DNA of 64,000 nucleotides, taken from NCBI GenBank assembly GCA_015057625.1, contig SVDZ01000008.1, forward strand, positions 62,001 through 126,000, read 5' to 3'. The translations under genes and the position numbers were made by a program. This stretch comes from Lachnospiraceae bacterium (GTDB lineage Bacteria; Bacillota; Clostridia; Lachnospirales; Lachnospiraceae). Positions 35,309 through 43,673 of the stretch are shown here, one piece after another. The first letter of the stretch is position 1; the number at the start of each line of letters is the position of its first letter. A model generated the notes under the pieces. That model was given only the letters and a program-made list of their open reading frames with translations, searched no databases and was not told the DNA's origin.

Positions 35309-38044
35309 TTATGATGATCTTCTATCGTGAGCTTTATCCTGATAATATCTGTTCTTGTCCTCATACATTTCCTTATCCGCTAACATTATGCTTTCCTGGA
35401 AATTTCTGGCTTCGTTTATCCATTTGGCTCCTATGGCCGCGGATACTTCATCATTACAACTATCTTTCAACTTTTGGACTCTCGAATAAAATTTACTTTT
35501 ATCCTTACCGTGAGAAAGAATAACAAATTCATCTCCGCCTATTCTGTAAATGTGGGACGGATTAAAATGTGTTTTCAGTATATTTGCAATATCCTGAATA
35601 AGCATATCTCCCGCATCATGTCCCACATTGTCATTCCTGTATTTGAGGCCATTGATATCTGCAAATACCACCCCCATAGGCTTTTTATTATTAAGTTCAT
35701 CTGATTCTATCAAAGCAATATCTCTGTCATATGCTGTTCTGTTTTTAAGTCCGGTGAGTGAATCAACAAAACTGATACTTTCGAGCATAGCAATATACTT
35801 ATTTCTCTCAATCTCTGTAACTATGAAAGATGTGACTGCTTTAAACAACAAGTCTGAATCTGTGTTTTCTCTTGGATTGTCTACTCCGATGAATCCAATG
35901 CATTCACTTTTTATTATGAGTGGAAGTGTCATAATGCTGTTAATACCCTGTTCCACCAATGTAGCATACATCTTTTTGTCTTTCACTTCTTTTATAGATT
36001 TAATGAAATAAATGTTTTGTTCCCCGAAAACTTCATTCCAGTCATTTATTTTTTCCATTTCAATATCCCTGAAGTAATCGGTCTTATAATTGCCACCCAT
36101 CATCTGCCACTCATAAGTGCAATTAGCAATATTTCTCTCAAAATCAAACTCAACAATATACGCACATGTAGCCTGGTAAAACTTTGCAATAACAGATAAA
36201 AGATGTCTAACTTTATTTCTTTCACTCTCATCTGATGCCAAAGAGTTCACGCATTCAAGCAATATATTTTTTATTTCAAGTTCATTTGATAAAGCAATCC
36301 ACTGTTTTGCAGCAAAATCTTCATTATCCTTTAACAGTCCTATATCTTTGTGGTCCATAAGATACTTCTCATACTCTTCTTTAGGAAGAGGTCTTGAGAA
36401 ATAGTAGCCCTGAATGTAATCGCATCCCAGTTCTTTTAATTTGACAAACTGTGCCTGGGTCTCAACACCTTCAGCTATAGTCTTAAGTCCCATCCTGTGA
36501 GCCATACTTATTACCGAATCAATGACAACGTCAGACTGCTCAATTCTTCTGATAAAACTGATATCCAGCTTAACTATATCAAGCGGAAATTCATTCAGCA
36601 TTCCAAGAGATGAATAACCCGCTCCAAAATCATCCATCTCAATCTCATATCCCATTTTCTGAACATTTTTTACATGTTCAATGATAGTATCCGCATTTCC
36701 CGTATAGAGAGATTCAGTAACTTCAATATGAATCATCTTCGGATCAACATTATATCTTTCAATTACGCTAAGTTGTTTATCAATCCATCCCTCTTCATAA
36801 AAATCTCTTCGCGAAACATTTACTGATACCGGAACTATATCTATTCCCTTTTCAAACCAGGAAATCATATCTTTACAAACCTGTTCAATAACATACGAAT
36901 CAAGTTTTGTAATAAATCCGTTTTTTTCAAAAAGCGGAATAAATCTTCCCGGCGACATAAACCCGTACTCAGGATGATTCCATCTTACAAGAGCCTCTGC
37001 CCCGGATACTTTTCTGCTCTTACAATTGTGCTTTGGCTGATAATAAACTTTAAACTGTCCCTTTTGCAAAGCCTCTTCCATGCTATCCTGTATGCGCTGT
37101 TCAGTAAGGAGCTGTTTTCTGAGTTCCTCTGTATAATAAGCTATATATTCGTTGTAAATTCCTTTGATGCTTTTAATAGCCCAAAATGCTCTGTCACAGC
37201 ATGACACAACTGAAACCTTCCCGTCAAAATTATCATAGACACCTATTTTTGCATTTTGGCGAGAGATAGGTGCATCACTTATTATCATTTGTATCTTTGT
37301 TGAAATAACCCGGGATGTCAGTTCTTCTTTTTTTTCTGCCATGATGATGTACTGATCATTATTATACCTTCCCGCCATAACGGTAAAACAAAGCTTTCCG
37401 ATACGCTTTCCAATATAATCCAAGAACTCACTACAGCGCTTTTCTCCGTACTGACTGTTAATGAGTTTAGAATTTACCACATCTACTCCTATCAACATAT
37501 AAACTTTGCCCGGATTTGCAGAAAGTAACATTTCTGCGTGATGAATGAAGGCCTGTTTTGTGTACAGACCTGTAGAAGGTTCCATCAGTACTGCAGACAA
37601 AGCTGCAGCTGATTCTCTAAGATGAATGACATTCTTTGCTCTGGCGAGAACAATTCTACTGTTGTATGGTCTTAGAATAAAATCAACCGCTCCAAACTCC
37701 AAACTCTTTTCTTCCTTTTCAGCCTCATTGTCATCAGTTGTGACAATGATAGGAATACCTGCAAGTTCAGGTGTTTTTGCAACCTCCTCTAAGAACCAGA
37801 AACTCTCCTGAATCTCAATATCAATCATAATAAGACTAAGTATTCTGAAATTGTCCTGCATAATTCTCAGGGCAAGTCGAACATCCTGAGCAACTATTAC
37901 ATTGTAATCCTTCATTAGAATCTTTTTGACAATTTCAAGATTATCATTTTTACTTTCCATCAAAAGGATATTTCTCTTTCCTTTTGATTCGTTGTTATCA
38001 TAAGTTAGGTTATAATATAAACCAATTTCTCCTCCATCTCTCAT
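35309..38044 (-). CDS. REC-GGDEF(degenerate)-EAL-GAF-GGDEF signalling protein
   Basis: The protein has 911 residues. The order is a receiver-like domain (about 25-150, Asp in MIDIE), a degenerate GGDEF (about 155-300, AGRYNNDQY at the active loop), an EAL domain (about 315-560), a GAF-like domain (about 590-735) and an intact C-terminal GGDEF (IGGDEF, about 750-905). The EAL domain keeps EALVRW, NVSRRD, EVTES, DDFGAGYSSL, KLDISF and AEGVET, so c-di-GMP hydrolysis is likely. Synthesis is also possible, making it bifunctional. It has no membrane span. A GGGGG site precedes ATG 38044. RNA unit B ends 160 bp upstream. Confidence 0.92.
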   Translation of the reverse strand: MRDGGEIGLYYNLTYDNNESKGKRNILLMESKNDNLEIVKKILMKDYNVIVAQDVRLALRIMQDNFRILSLIMIDIEIQESFWFLEEVAKTPELAGIPIIVTTDDNEAEKEEKSLEFGAVDFILRPYNSRIVLARAKNVIHLRESAAALSAVLMEPSTGLYTKQAFIHHAEMLLSANPGKVYMLIGVDVVNSKLINSQYGEKRCSEFLDYIGKRIGKLCFTVMAGRYNNDQYIIMAEKKEELTSRVISTKIQMIISDAPISRQNAKIGVYDNFDGKVSVVSCCDRAFWAIKSIKGIYNEYIAYYTEELRKQLLTEQRIQDSMEEALQKGQFKVYYQPKHNCKSRKVSGAEALVRWNHPEYGFMSPGRFIPLFEKNGFITKLDSYVIEQVCKDMISWFEKGIDIVPVSVNVSRRDFYEEGWIDKQLSVIERYNVDPKMIHIEVTESLYTGNADTIIEHVKNVQKMGYEIEMDDFGAGYSSLGMLNEFPLDIVKLDISFIRRIEQSDVVIDSVISMAHRMGLKTIAEGVETQAQFVKLKELGCDYIQGYYFSRPLPKEEYEKYLMDHKDIGLLKDNEDFAAKQWIALSNELEIKNILLECVNSLASDESERNKVRHLLSVIAKFYQATCAYIVEFDFERNIANCTYEWQMMGGNYKTDYFRDIEMEKINDWNEVFGEQNIYFIKSIKEVKDKKMYATLVEQGINSIMTLPLIIKSECIGFIGVDNPRENTDSDLLFKAVTSFIVTEIERNKYIAMLESISFVDSLTGLKNRTAYDRDIALIESDELNNKKPMGVVFADINGLKYRNDNVGHDAGDMLIQDIANILKTHFNPSHIYRIGGDEFVILSHGKDKSKFYSRVQKLKDSCNDEVSAAIGAKWINEARNFQESIMLADKEMYEDKNRYYQDKAHDRRSS

Positions 38045-38202
38045 ATAACAACCCCCGCTTCACAGCTATATTTAATTCCAATTTCGTTCAAGACTAGTCT
38101 ACTTTTTATTTAAATACTTTCCGAACCAATATGCGTATTTTATGACACGCGCCCATAGAACCATTGTATCAAATTGGTAGTTTTTTTTCAAATGTAAGAA
38201 GA

Positions 38203-38400
38203 TACGAAAAAAGCACTCGTAATTGAGTGCCCTTCTCCGTAACTTGCAAATCCCCATCTACAATTACAATTATAACCTTCAGTAAAACCTTTTACTAATC
38301 TCAATCACGACAACCCCACCGTCGCTAAAAGATCAGTCCGTACTTCCTGTCCGCCACCCCTAGCGAATCAGAAACAATACATTAAAGCCTTCCCTTAATT
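38203..38400 (-). ncRNA. Candidate structured RNA, unit B (GGGG-loop hairpins)
   Basis: This is the homologue of unit A. Hairpin 1 is CGCTAGGGGTGGCG (38352-38365). Hairpin 2 is GCGACGGTGGGGTTGTCGT (38307-38325). A third possible loop with TGGGG lies at 38241-38270. ACGGAGAAGG (38231-38240) abuts the terminator, identical to unit A. The stems differ from those of unit A by compensating changes, while the loops keep GGGG. The unit lies between cysK and the EAL/GGDEF gene and has its own promoter. Confidence 0.65.
38205..38231 (-). terminator. Terminator of RNA unit B
   Basis: GCACTC and GAGTGC form a hairpin, followed by TTTTTT on the minus strand. It separates unit B from the EAL/GGDEF gene. 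Confidence 0.85.
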
Positions 38401-38402
38401 GC

Positions 38403-38472
38403 ATTCTATAACGTCTCCGTTTTCAATTCAATATTCTACCCTTCGAACGGTATCAACGCCCCCTCAAACGGT
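38403..38472 (-). promoter_or_regulatory. Tandem LytTR-like boxes and -10 of RNA unit B
   Basis: On the minus strand ACCGTTTGA (38472-38464) and ACCGTTCGA (38451-38443) are direct repeats with a 21-bp period. TAGAAT (38408-38403) begins 42 nt after the CCGTT of the second box, exactly as in unit A. The first box starts 3 bp after the cysK stop codon. Confidence 0.7.
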
Positions 38473-38474
38473 TT

Positions 38475-39410
38475 TCACTCTGCAAATAAAGGTGTCGACA
38501 AATATCTGTCCCCTGAATCAGGAAGCAGAACCACAATGTTCTTACCTTTATTTTCCGGTCTTGATGCTAAAATTGTCGCCGCTTTCAGTGCTGCACCTGA
38601 AGTAATTCCCACAAGGATTCCTTCGGTTCTGGCAAATCTTTTTCCCTCTATAAATGCATCTTCATTCTCAATCGCTATTACTTCGTCATATATTTTTGTG
38701 TTTAATGTTTTAGGAACAAATCCTGCACCAATTCCCTGAAGCATGTGCGGTCCCGACTCTCCCTTTGAAAGTACCGGACTTGTCGCCGGTTCAACAGCCA
38801 CAACCTTTATGTCTGGATTTTGTTCTTTTAAATACTCACCTATACCGGTTATTGTACCACCTGTTCCAACACCTGCCACAAATATATCTACCTTTCCATC
38901 TGTCTGTCTATAAATTTCAGGTCCGGTAGTTTTCTTGTGCGTCTCAGGATTTGAAGGATTATCAAACTGTCCAAGAATCACTGCACCTTCAATTTCTTCC
39001 TTAAGCTGTTCTGCCTTTTCAATTGACCCCGCCATTCCTTTCGCTCCGTCAGTAAGAACTATCTCTGCACCATAGGCCTTTAAAAGATTCCTTCTCTCAA
39101 CGCTCATAGTCTCAGGCAAAGTAAGAATAGCTCTGTATCCTTTTATTGCAGCTGCAAGGGCAATTCCAATACCTGTGTTTCCGCTGGTAGGTTCAATAAT
39201 AGTCGCTCCCTCTTTTATTATTCCTTTTTTCTCAGCATCCTCAATCATATTTAATCCCACTCTGTCCTTAACTGAACCTGCAGGATTTAAATATTCTAAT
39301 TTTGCAAGAAGTGTCGCACCTGCAACACCTGCACTCTTACTGTATCTCTCAATTTCCAACATTGGTGTATTGCCAATTAACTCCAATGCACTTTTCTTAA
39401 TATCTGCCAT
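38475..39410 (-). CDS. cysK: Cysteine synthase A
   Basis: The protein has 311 residues and makes cysteine from O-acetylserine and sulfide, using PLP. SVKDR has the PLP Lys, PTSGNTGIG the substrate loop, and GTGGTITG the phosphate-binding loop. Length is normal. The start at 39410 has GGAGGG; an in-frame extension to 39449 is not supported. It ends an apparent operon HAD phosphatase, lipoprotein, cysK. No sulfur riboswitch or T-box was seen. Confidence 0.95.
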   Translation of the reverse strand: MADIKKSALELIGNTPMLEIERYSKSAGVAGATLLAKLEYLNPAGSVKDRVGLNMIEDAEKKGIIKEGATIIEPTSGNTGIGIALAAAIKGYRAILTLPETMSVERRNLLKAYGAEIVLTDGAKGMAGSIEKAEQLKEEIEGAVILGQFDNPSNPETHKKTTGPEIYRQTDGKVDIFVAGVGTGGTITGIGEYLKEQNPDIKVVAVEPATSPVLSKGESGPHMLQGIGAGFVPKTLNTKIYDEVIAIENEDAFIEGKRFARTEGILVGITSGAALKAATILASRPENKGKNIVVLLPDSGDRYLSTPLFAE

Positions 39411-39441
39411 TTTCTTAATTCCCTCCATTTGTAATCTTATA

Positions 39442-40041
39442 TTATTCAAATTTAGCTTTATCCAAATAAATAAATGTCAGCCCGTCTTCAATATATTTGT
39501 CAAATGTGCCAACTACCGTTATTTCTTCACCGACTCCCGGATAATCATCAGGATATTTGTGCTTGCCTTTTAGTTCAAATTCAATTCCCTGCTGACAACA
39601 GGCAAGAGCGTCTGCAACAACACATGCAAAATATGTTTTTTGTTCGCCCTCATAAGCCGAAAATACACCTTTCATTCTCACTGTTTTTCCCAGATAATCA
39701 TCACAATTCATGATCATATCGTTTACCTGCCCATAAACCATAGCACTGCTAAGTTCTGTCAAATCGATAATTTCTGTTTTTTCAGGATCTACTATTTCCA
39801 CATCTTCCGAATTGTCTGTATCATTTGTAGTTATATTTTCTGAATCATAAATATTTGTATCCTTATTTTTCATTTCAGAATTATCACTGTCAATATCGTC
39901 ACCGTCAGTATTGTTACCGCCAACATTCTGCTTATTTGTCTGACTGTTCTTCTCTATAATCTTGTCCACTGTTGAGGTATTACCGCATCCACACATTGAA
40001 ATTATCATTACAAGTGATAAAGCTAATAATTTATCCTTCAT
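39442..40041 (-). CDS. Lipoprotein with OB-fold-like domain
   Basis: The protein has 199 residues. A signal peptide with lipobox-like SMCGC marks it as a surface lipoprotein. An Asn/Asp/Thr-rich linker (about 20-85) precedes a C-terminal domain (about 90-199) with GKTVRMKGVFSAY and GEEITVVGTFDKY, the strand pattern of tRNA_anti-like OB-folds in Firmicute lipoproteins. A CC pair lies in this domain. The function is unknown. The start at 40041 has GGAG at 6 bp. It starts 22 bp after the HAD gene and ends 31 bp before cysK. Confidence 0.75.
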   Translation of the reverse strand: MKDKLLALSLVMIISMCGCGNTSTVDKIIEKNSQTNKQNVGGNNTDGDDIDSDNSEMKNKDTNIYDSENITTNDTDNSEDVEIVDPEKTEIIDLTELSSAMVYGQVNDMIMNCDDYLGKTVRMKGVFSAYEGEQKTYFACVVADALACCQQGIEFELKGKHKYPDDYPGVGEEITVVGTFDKYIEDGLTFIYLDKAKFE

Positions 40042-40063
40042 TTTTTCTCCACGCCCCTGTTTG

Positions 40064-40711
40064 TTACAAACACTCAAGATACTTTTTCACCTCTATAAGT
40101 GAAGCAAATATCTCATCTGCTTTTTCTCTCATCTCATCATCAGGTGCCAACAAATCCGGAACCATATATGCTGTCATTTTCGCCGCTTTTGCCGCCCGTA
40201 TTCCATTGAACGAATCTTCAATAACTACGCACTGGGAAGGATTCGCTCCAAGTTTTTTAGCTGCTTCCAAAAATATATCCGGATTAGGCTTACTTTTTTT
40301 AACCATATCTCCACCGATTATCACATCAAAATAATCTTTAAGCCCGGCCAAATCCAGTTCCCATTTTACCGTCTCTGTTTTTGTAGAAGACGCAACAGCT
40401 AAAGCTATTCCTTCATTTTTTAGATACACGAGAAGTTCTACAATTCCCGGTTTCTTTTCAAGTTTTCCACTCTCTACCAGTTCAGCCATACCTTGACCCG
40501 CAATCTTTCTATATTCATCCAGTGGAAAATCTTCACCGTACTTTTTCAAGAAAATATTTTTCGATACATCTGATGTAACTCCGATGCACTTTAACAGAGT
40601 CTCTTTTAAATCAGGAATCTGATACTTATTATCAATCGGTTCCCAGCATTCTATGTACGCTCTCTCAGAGTCAAAAATCACTCCATCCATATCAAAAATA
40701 ACTGCCTTCAT
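40064..40711 (-). CDS. HAD-superfamily phosphatase/phosphoglucomutase-like protein
   Basis: The protein has 215 residues. FDMDGVIFDSE is the nucleophile motif with two Asp, ASSTKTE is motif II with Ser/Thr, KPNPDIF has the Lys, and VIEDSFNGIRAA is motif IV. The cap domain is helical, as in beta-phosphoglucomutase and related sugar phosphatases. The substrate cannot be told. AAGGAGG precedes ATG 40711, and a promoter lies 30 bp before. It is the first gene of the operon with the lipoprotein and cysK. Confidence 0.88.
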   Translation of the reverse strand: MKAVIFDMDGVIFDSERAYIECWEPIDNKYQIPDLKETLLKCIGVTSDVSKNIFLKKYGEDFPLDEYRKIAGQGMAELVESGKLEKKPGIVELLVYLKNEGIALAVASSTKTETVKWELDLAGLKDYFDVIIGGDMVKKSKPNPDIFLEAAKKLGANPSQCVVIEDSFNGIRAAKAAKMTAYMVPDLLAPDDEMREKADEIFASLIEVKKYLECL

Positions 40712-40741
40712 TGTTGCCTCCTTTTATCATAAACACTGTAC

Positions 40742-40769
40742 ATTATACCACAATGAAAAAAATGGGCAA
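40742..40769 (-). promoter_or_regulatory. Promoter of the HAD-lipoprotein-cysK operon
   Basis: TTGCCC and TATAAT are separated by 16 bp on the minus strand, with extended -10 (TGGTATAAT). Confidence 0.7.
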
Positions 40770-40785
40770 TTAACTCATAGTTATA

Positions 40786-40868
40786 AAAGCACAAAGTGCT
40801 TCTCATAATCTAAAACACCGGGAGTAACATTCAAGACTCTATCGTTAGTCTTTGAACATCATTCCCGG
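40786..40868 (-). terminator. Nested hairpins after the PTS gene
   Basis: CCGGGAAT and its partner at 40818-40868 enclose an inner CAAAGACT/AGTCTTG pairing. A small hairpin AGCAC-TTT-GTGCT with TTTATAA follows at 40787-40803. Together they form a likely terminator for the PTS gene. Confidence 0.6.
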
Positions 40869-40881
40869 CTGATTCTAATTC

Positions 40882-40901
40882 AAGAATGCCTCAGCGTTCT
40901 T
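40882..40901. repeat. Short dispersed palindrome AAGAACGC-type, copy 2
   Basis: AAGAATGCCTCAGCGTTCTT differs from copy 1 at one base. Here it overlaps the end of the PTS gene, and its TGA supplies the stop codon, so the last residues Lys-Glu-Arg are encoded by the repeat. Confidence 0.75.
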
Positions 40902-42540
40902 TATCCATATATTCTTCAAGGTTTGATTTTATAATTGAAACCTTTGGTCCGTAAACAACCTGAATTCCATTTCCTTTATGAAACACCCCTGAAGCCCCAC
41001 TCTTTTTCAGTAAATCATCATCTATCATTTTTTCATCTTTAACTGTAACTCTGAGTCTTGTTGCGCAGGCATCCAAATCTGTGATATTATTTTTTCCTCC
41101 AAGTCCCTGCAAAATATATTCACTGATATCATCTGTCGTTCCTGCATTTGTATCATTATCTTCTTTTTTATAATTCCCTGTCTTTTTATTTTTCTCTGTT
41201 TTATTATTCTCTGCTTTTCTTTTCTCAACATCTTTTCTCGTATAGAGTTTTGTCTCTTCATTATCTTCCTCACGGCCCGGAGTCTTATAGTTGAATTTTG
41301 TAATCAGATAATAGAATAGGAAATAATATAGCACCGCATAACCTGCCCCCACAATTATTACCCATATCCAATTTGTTTTTGCATTTCCCTGCAAAACTCC
41401 GTAGAGAACCAGATCTATAAATCCTCCTGAAAATGTCATTCCCACTCCAACCTGCAAAATGTGCATCAGCATAAAAGATAATCCCGCAAGCACACAATGA
41501 ATTCCATACATTATCGGAGCCACAAATAAAAATGTAAATTCAATAGGCTCAGTTATTCCTGTAAGAAATGATGTCAATGCTGCCGAGAGAAGCAGGCCGC
41601 CCACTACTTTTCTTTTTTCCGGTCGTGCTGCTCTGTACATTGCAAAGGCTGCCGCAGGAAGTCCGAAAATCATAAATGGAAATTTACCTGCCATAAATCT
41701 TGTTGCTGAAACCGAAAATACTTCCGTGCTCTTAGAAGCTAGTTCGGCAAAGAAAATATTCTGAGCCCCCTGAACGGAAACACCGTCAATAATGGCAGAA
41801 CCTCCAAGTTCTGTCTGCCAGAATGGCATATAAAAAACATGGTGCAAACCAAAAGGTATCAGAGCTCTTTCAATAATTCCGTAAATCCATGTTCCCACAT
41901 ATCCCGATTCAAGAACCAGCACTCCAAGCCATGCAATACCGGTCTGGATAACAGGCCACACATAGAACATCACAATTCCCACTACCAAATATACAATACT
42001 TGTAACAATCGGCACGAATCTTGTCCCGCCAAAAAATGAGAGAACCTGAGGTAATTCAATTCTATAATATTTATTGTGAAGTGCGGCAACTCCAAGTCCC
42101 ACTATTATACCTCCAAATACACCCATCTGAAGTGTAGTTATTCCAAGGGCTGTTGTTGTGGAATTATCAGGCATCGCTTCCACTCCGCCCTTCATTGTAA
42201 TCAGTGCACTGATGGCTGTGTTCATAATGATATATCCGATGGCCCCCGACAAGGCAGCCACCTCCTTCTCACGCTTTGCCATACCTATGGCAACTCCCAT
42301 CGCAAACAATAGTGCAAGATTGTCAAACACCGCTCCTCCGGTTTTACTCATAATATCAAGAATTGTGTAAATAATTCCGCCTTCTCTTATAACATTTGTA
42401 AGGTGATATGTTTCCAGTGTAGTCGGATTGGTAAAAGAGCTTCCGATTCCAAGCAAAAGTCCTGCCACCGGCAAAAGTGCAATTGGCAGCATAAAGGAGC
42501 GCCCGACTCTCTGCAACACTCCAAATATCTTTTCTTTCAT
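40891..42540 (-). CDS. PTS glucose-family IIBC transporter
   Basis: The protein has 549 residues. The IIC domain (about 1-405) has ten or so spans and GITEPIEFTFLF, the glucose-family substrate motif. A very charged Lys/Asn linker (about 410-465) leads to the IIB domain with the phosphorylated Cys in DLDACATRLRV. No IIA domain is present, so a separate IIA must serve it. It imports and phosphorylates glucose, maltose or a related sugar. AGGAGG precedes ATG 42540. A 7-bp hairpin (42569-42590) lies in the leader. Confidence 0.92.
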   Translation of the reverse strand: MKEKIFGVLQRVGRSFMLPIALLPVAGLLLGIGSSFTNPTTLETYHLTNVIREGGIIYTILDIMSKTGGAVFDNLALLFAMGVAIGMAKREKEVAALSGAIGYIIMNTAISALITMKGGVEAMPDNSTTTALGITTLQMGVFGGIIVGLGVAALHNKYYRIELPQVLSFFGGTRFVPIVTSIVYLVVGIVMFYVWPVIQTGIAWLGVLVLESGYVGTWIYGIIERALIPFGLHHVFYMPFWQTELGGSAIIDGVSVQGAQNIFFAELASKSTEVFSVSATRFMAGKFPFMIFGLPAAAFAMYRAARPEKRKVVGGLLLSAALTSFLTGITEPIEFTFLFVAPIMYGIHCVLAGLSFMLMHILQVGVGMTFSGGFIDLVLYGVLQGNAKTNWIWVIIVGAGYAVLYYFLFYYLITKFNYKTPGREEDNEETKLYTRKDVEKRKAENNKTEKNKKTGNYKKEDNDTNAGTTDDISEYILQGLGGKNNITDLDACATRLRVTVKDEKMIDDDLLKKSGASGVFHKGNGIQVVYGPKVSIIKSNLEEYMDKER

Positions 42541-42568
42541 AAATGTAAAACCTCCTAACTCTTATTTT

Positions 42569-42590
42569 CAAGATTCATTAGCAAATCTTG
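42569..42590 (-). promoter_or_regulatory. Leader hairpin of the PTS gene
   Basis: CAAGATT and AATCTTG pair around an 8-nt loop, about 15 bp before the Shine-Dalgarno site. It does not match the known antiterminator target of LicT/SacY. Confidence 0.4.
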
Positions 42591-42660
42591 GATAAGCCTA
42601 TAGAGTATTATATGTATATTCACATATTCTTATTCCTTTTTATTATCACTTCGTACATGC

Positions 42661-42760
42661 GATTCAAATCCTCTTCGCCGCTTTTCATTGATCACACAGT
42701 CTGTAAAATATTTTTCCTGTGCCGGCATATATTTTCATTTGGCTCGTCATCGACAACAAA
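42661..42760 (-). repeat. Dispersed element of about 100 bp, copy 1
   Basis: It aligns along its whole length, at roughly 70-75% by eye, with 60612-60711. The best blocks are CTTTTCA..TGAT.ACAC.GTC and TTGGCTCGTC..GA.AACAAAA. It begins directly after the T-run of the terminator at 42761-42797, in the same orientation as the other copy. Confidence 0.75.
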
Positions 42761-42797
42761 AGATGCCGGCTGCGAATTAACTCCACAACCGGCATCT
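42761..42797 (-). terminator. Terminator of the C39-like peptidase gene
   Basis: GATGCCGG and CCGGCATC pair around 19 nt, with TTTTGTTG following on the minus strand. Confidence 0.8.
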
Positions 42798-42835
42798 AAA
42801 TAATACCTTTTCTTATTCTGCTATTTAGTAAATCT

Positions 42836-43504
42836 TTAATTATTTTTAATTCTAATCAAGTTAAATGAACCAATTCCCGATTTTATGAAACTGTAAGCAA
42901 AAGCCTCATAATCAATATATCTTACGGTTCTCTTCCAAGCATCATGAACACAAATCATTCTATGCTTTTTCTTAGTGTTATCTTCCTGATAAATCACGTA
43001 ACCGCACACTGTAATCGTGTGGTCTTCATATTGTCCCATGGCAATATTCATTATAACAGGGCGATTAGCGTTTATTTCATTTTTTACTTCGCTTTTAAAT
43101 CCCCATATATATCTGCTTTTTATGGCGACTTTTCTGTACCCGTAGTCAGCAAATACTTCTCGAATGATATTGTCAATTTTATAAAAATGTGTGCCCTTTT
43201 TCTCGTTAAAACCATGAGTCTTTGCGTTCTTAAGAACTTTTTCATAATTTACTCTGTAGTCATCAGAAATATTATCATATCCGTGTTTTGCATAATAAGT
43301 TAGAATCCTCGTTATCGCAACCAAAGAGCAGTTTGAATTTTGTTCAAAATCACCGCAGACAAACTCATCCATATCAAGAATGTTTTCTTCTATTTTTTTA
43401 GGCTTACAATTATACCTGTCCTCAAGATATTTTTCAGGATCATAAATACTTCCATAGTCAGTTCCATCCTGACCTTTATATGATTTCGTACTGTAACGCC
43501 TCAT
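42836..43504 (-). CDS. C39-like papain-fold cysteine peptidase
   Basis: The protein has 222 residues. NSNCSLVAITRIL has the presumed nucleophile Cys, YEDHTITVCGY the His and VHDAW the Asp of a C39_2/papain-like triad. There is no signal peptide, so it is cytoplasmic or leaves by another route. The ATG at 43504 lies inside the upstream tiny gene (29-bp overlap), so translation is likely coupled. The substrate is unknown. No ABC transporter or bacteriocin precursor is adjacent. Confidence 0.78.
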   Translation of the reverse strand: MRRYSTKSYKGQDGTDYGSIYDPEKYLEDRYNCKPKKIEENILDMDEFVCGDFEQNSNCSLVAITRILTYYAKHGYDNISDDYRVNYEKVLKNAKTHGFNEKKGTHFYKIDNIIREVFADYGYRKVAIKSRYIWGFKSEVKNEINANRPVIMNIAMGQYEDHTITVCGYVIYQEDNTKKKHRMICVHDAWKRTVRYIDYEAFAYSFIKSGIGSFNLIRIKNN

Positions 43505-43646
43505 ATTTCAACTTAGTCCCTTCATTTATATCTGCGGGAAGCAATGCTCTGGCAACTAGTTTAAGTTCATCTGTATCAACATCAGTTCTCTTCAAATGAG
43601 CATAATCACCATCAATTGCAACCACCTCATAATACATAGTTATCAT
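43476..43646 (-). CDS. Small DUF3006-like protein, 56 aa
   Basis: AGGAGAAGG precedes ATG 43646. The reading frame includes EVVAIDGDYAHLKRT and ALLPADINEG and ends QYEII. The pattern of D-G-D-x-A-x-L near the start and L-L-P...E-G near the end resembles DUF3006-type small proteins. It overlaps the C39-like gene by 29 bp in another frame. The function is unknown. A partner role for the peptidase is inferred from the overlap. Confidence 0.75.
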   Translation of the reverse strand: MITMYYEVVAIDGDYAHLKRTDVDTDELKLVARALLPADINEGTKLKYEALQYEII

Positions 43647-43673
43647 TTATTCCTTCTCCTGTTAAGTCTTTGC

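Noticed and set aside
38360..38404. 14-codon frame beginning at an ATG in RNA unit B, with GGAG upstream.
   Set aside because: The ATG overlaps the TAGAAT -10 element that is conserved in position with unit A, so it would lie before the transcription start. Unit A has no equivalent frame.
42650..42690. GATTCAAATCC resembling a tRNA T-arm.
   Set aside because: No acceptor, D or anticodon arms can be folded around it, and it is part of a dispersed repeat also found at 60612.
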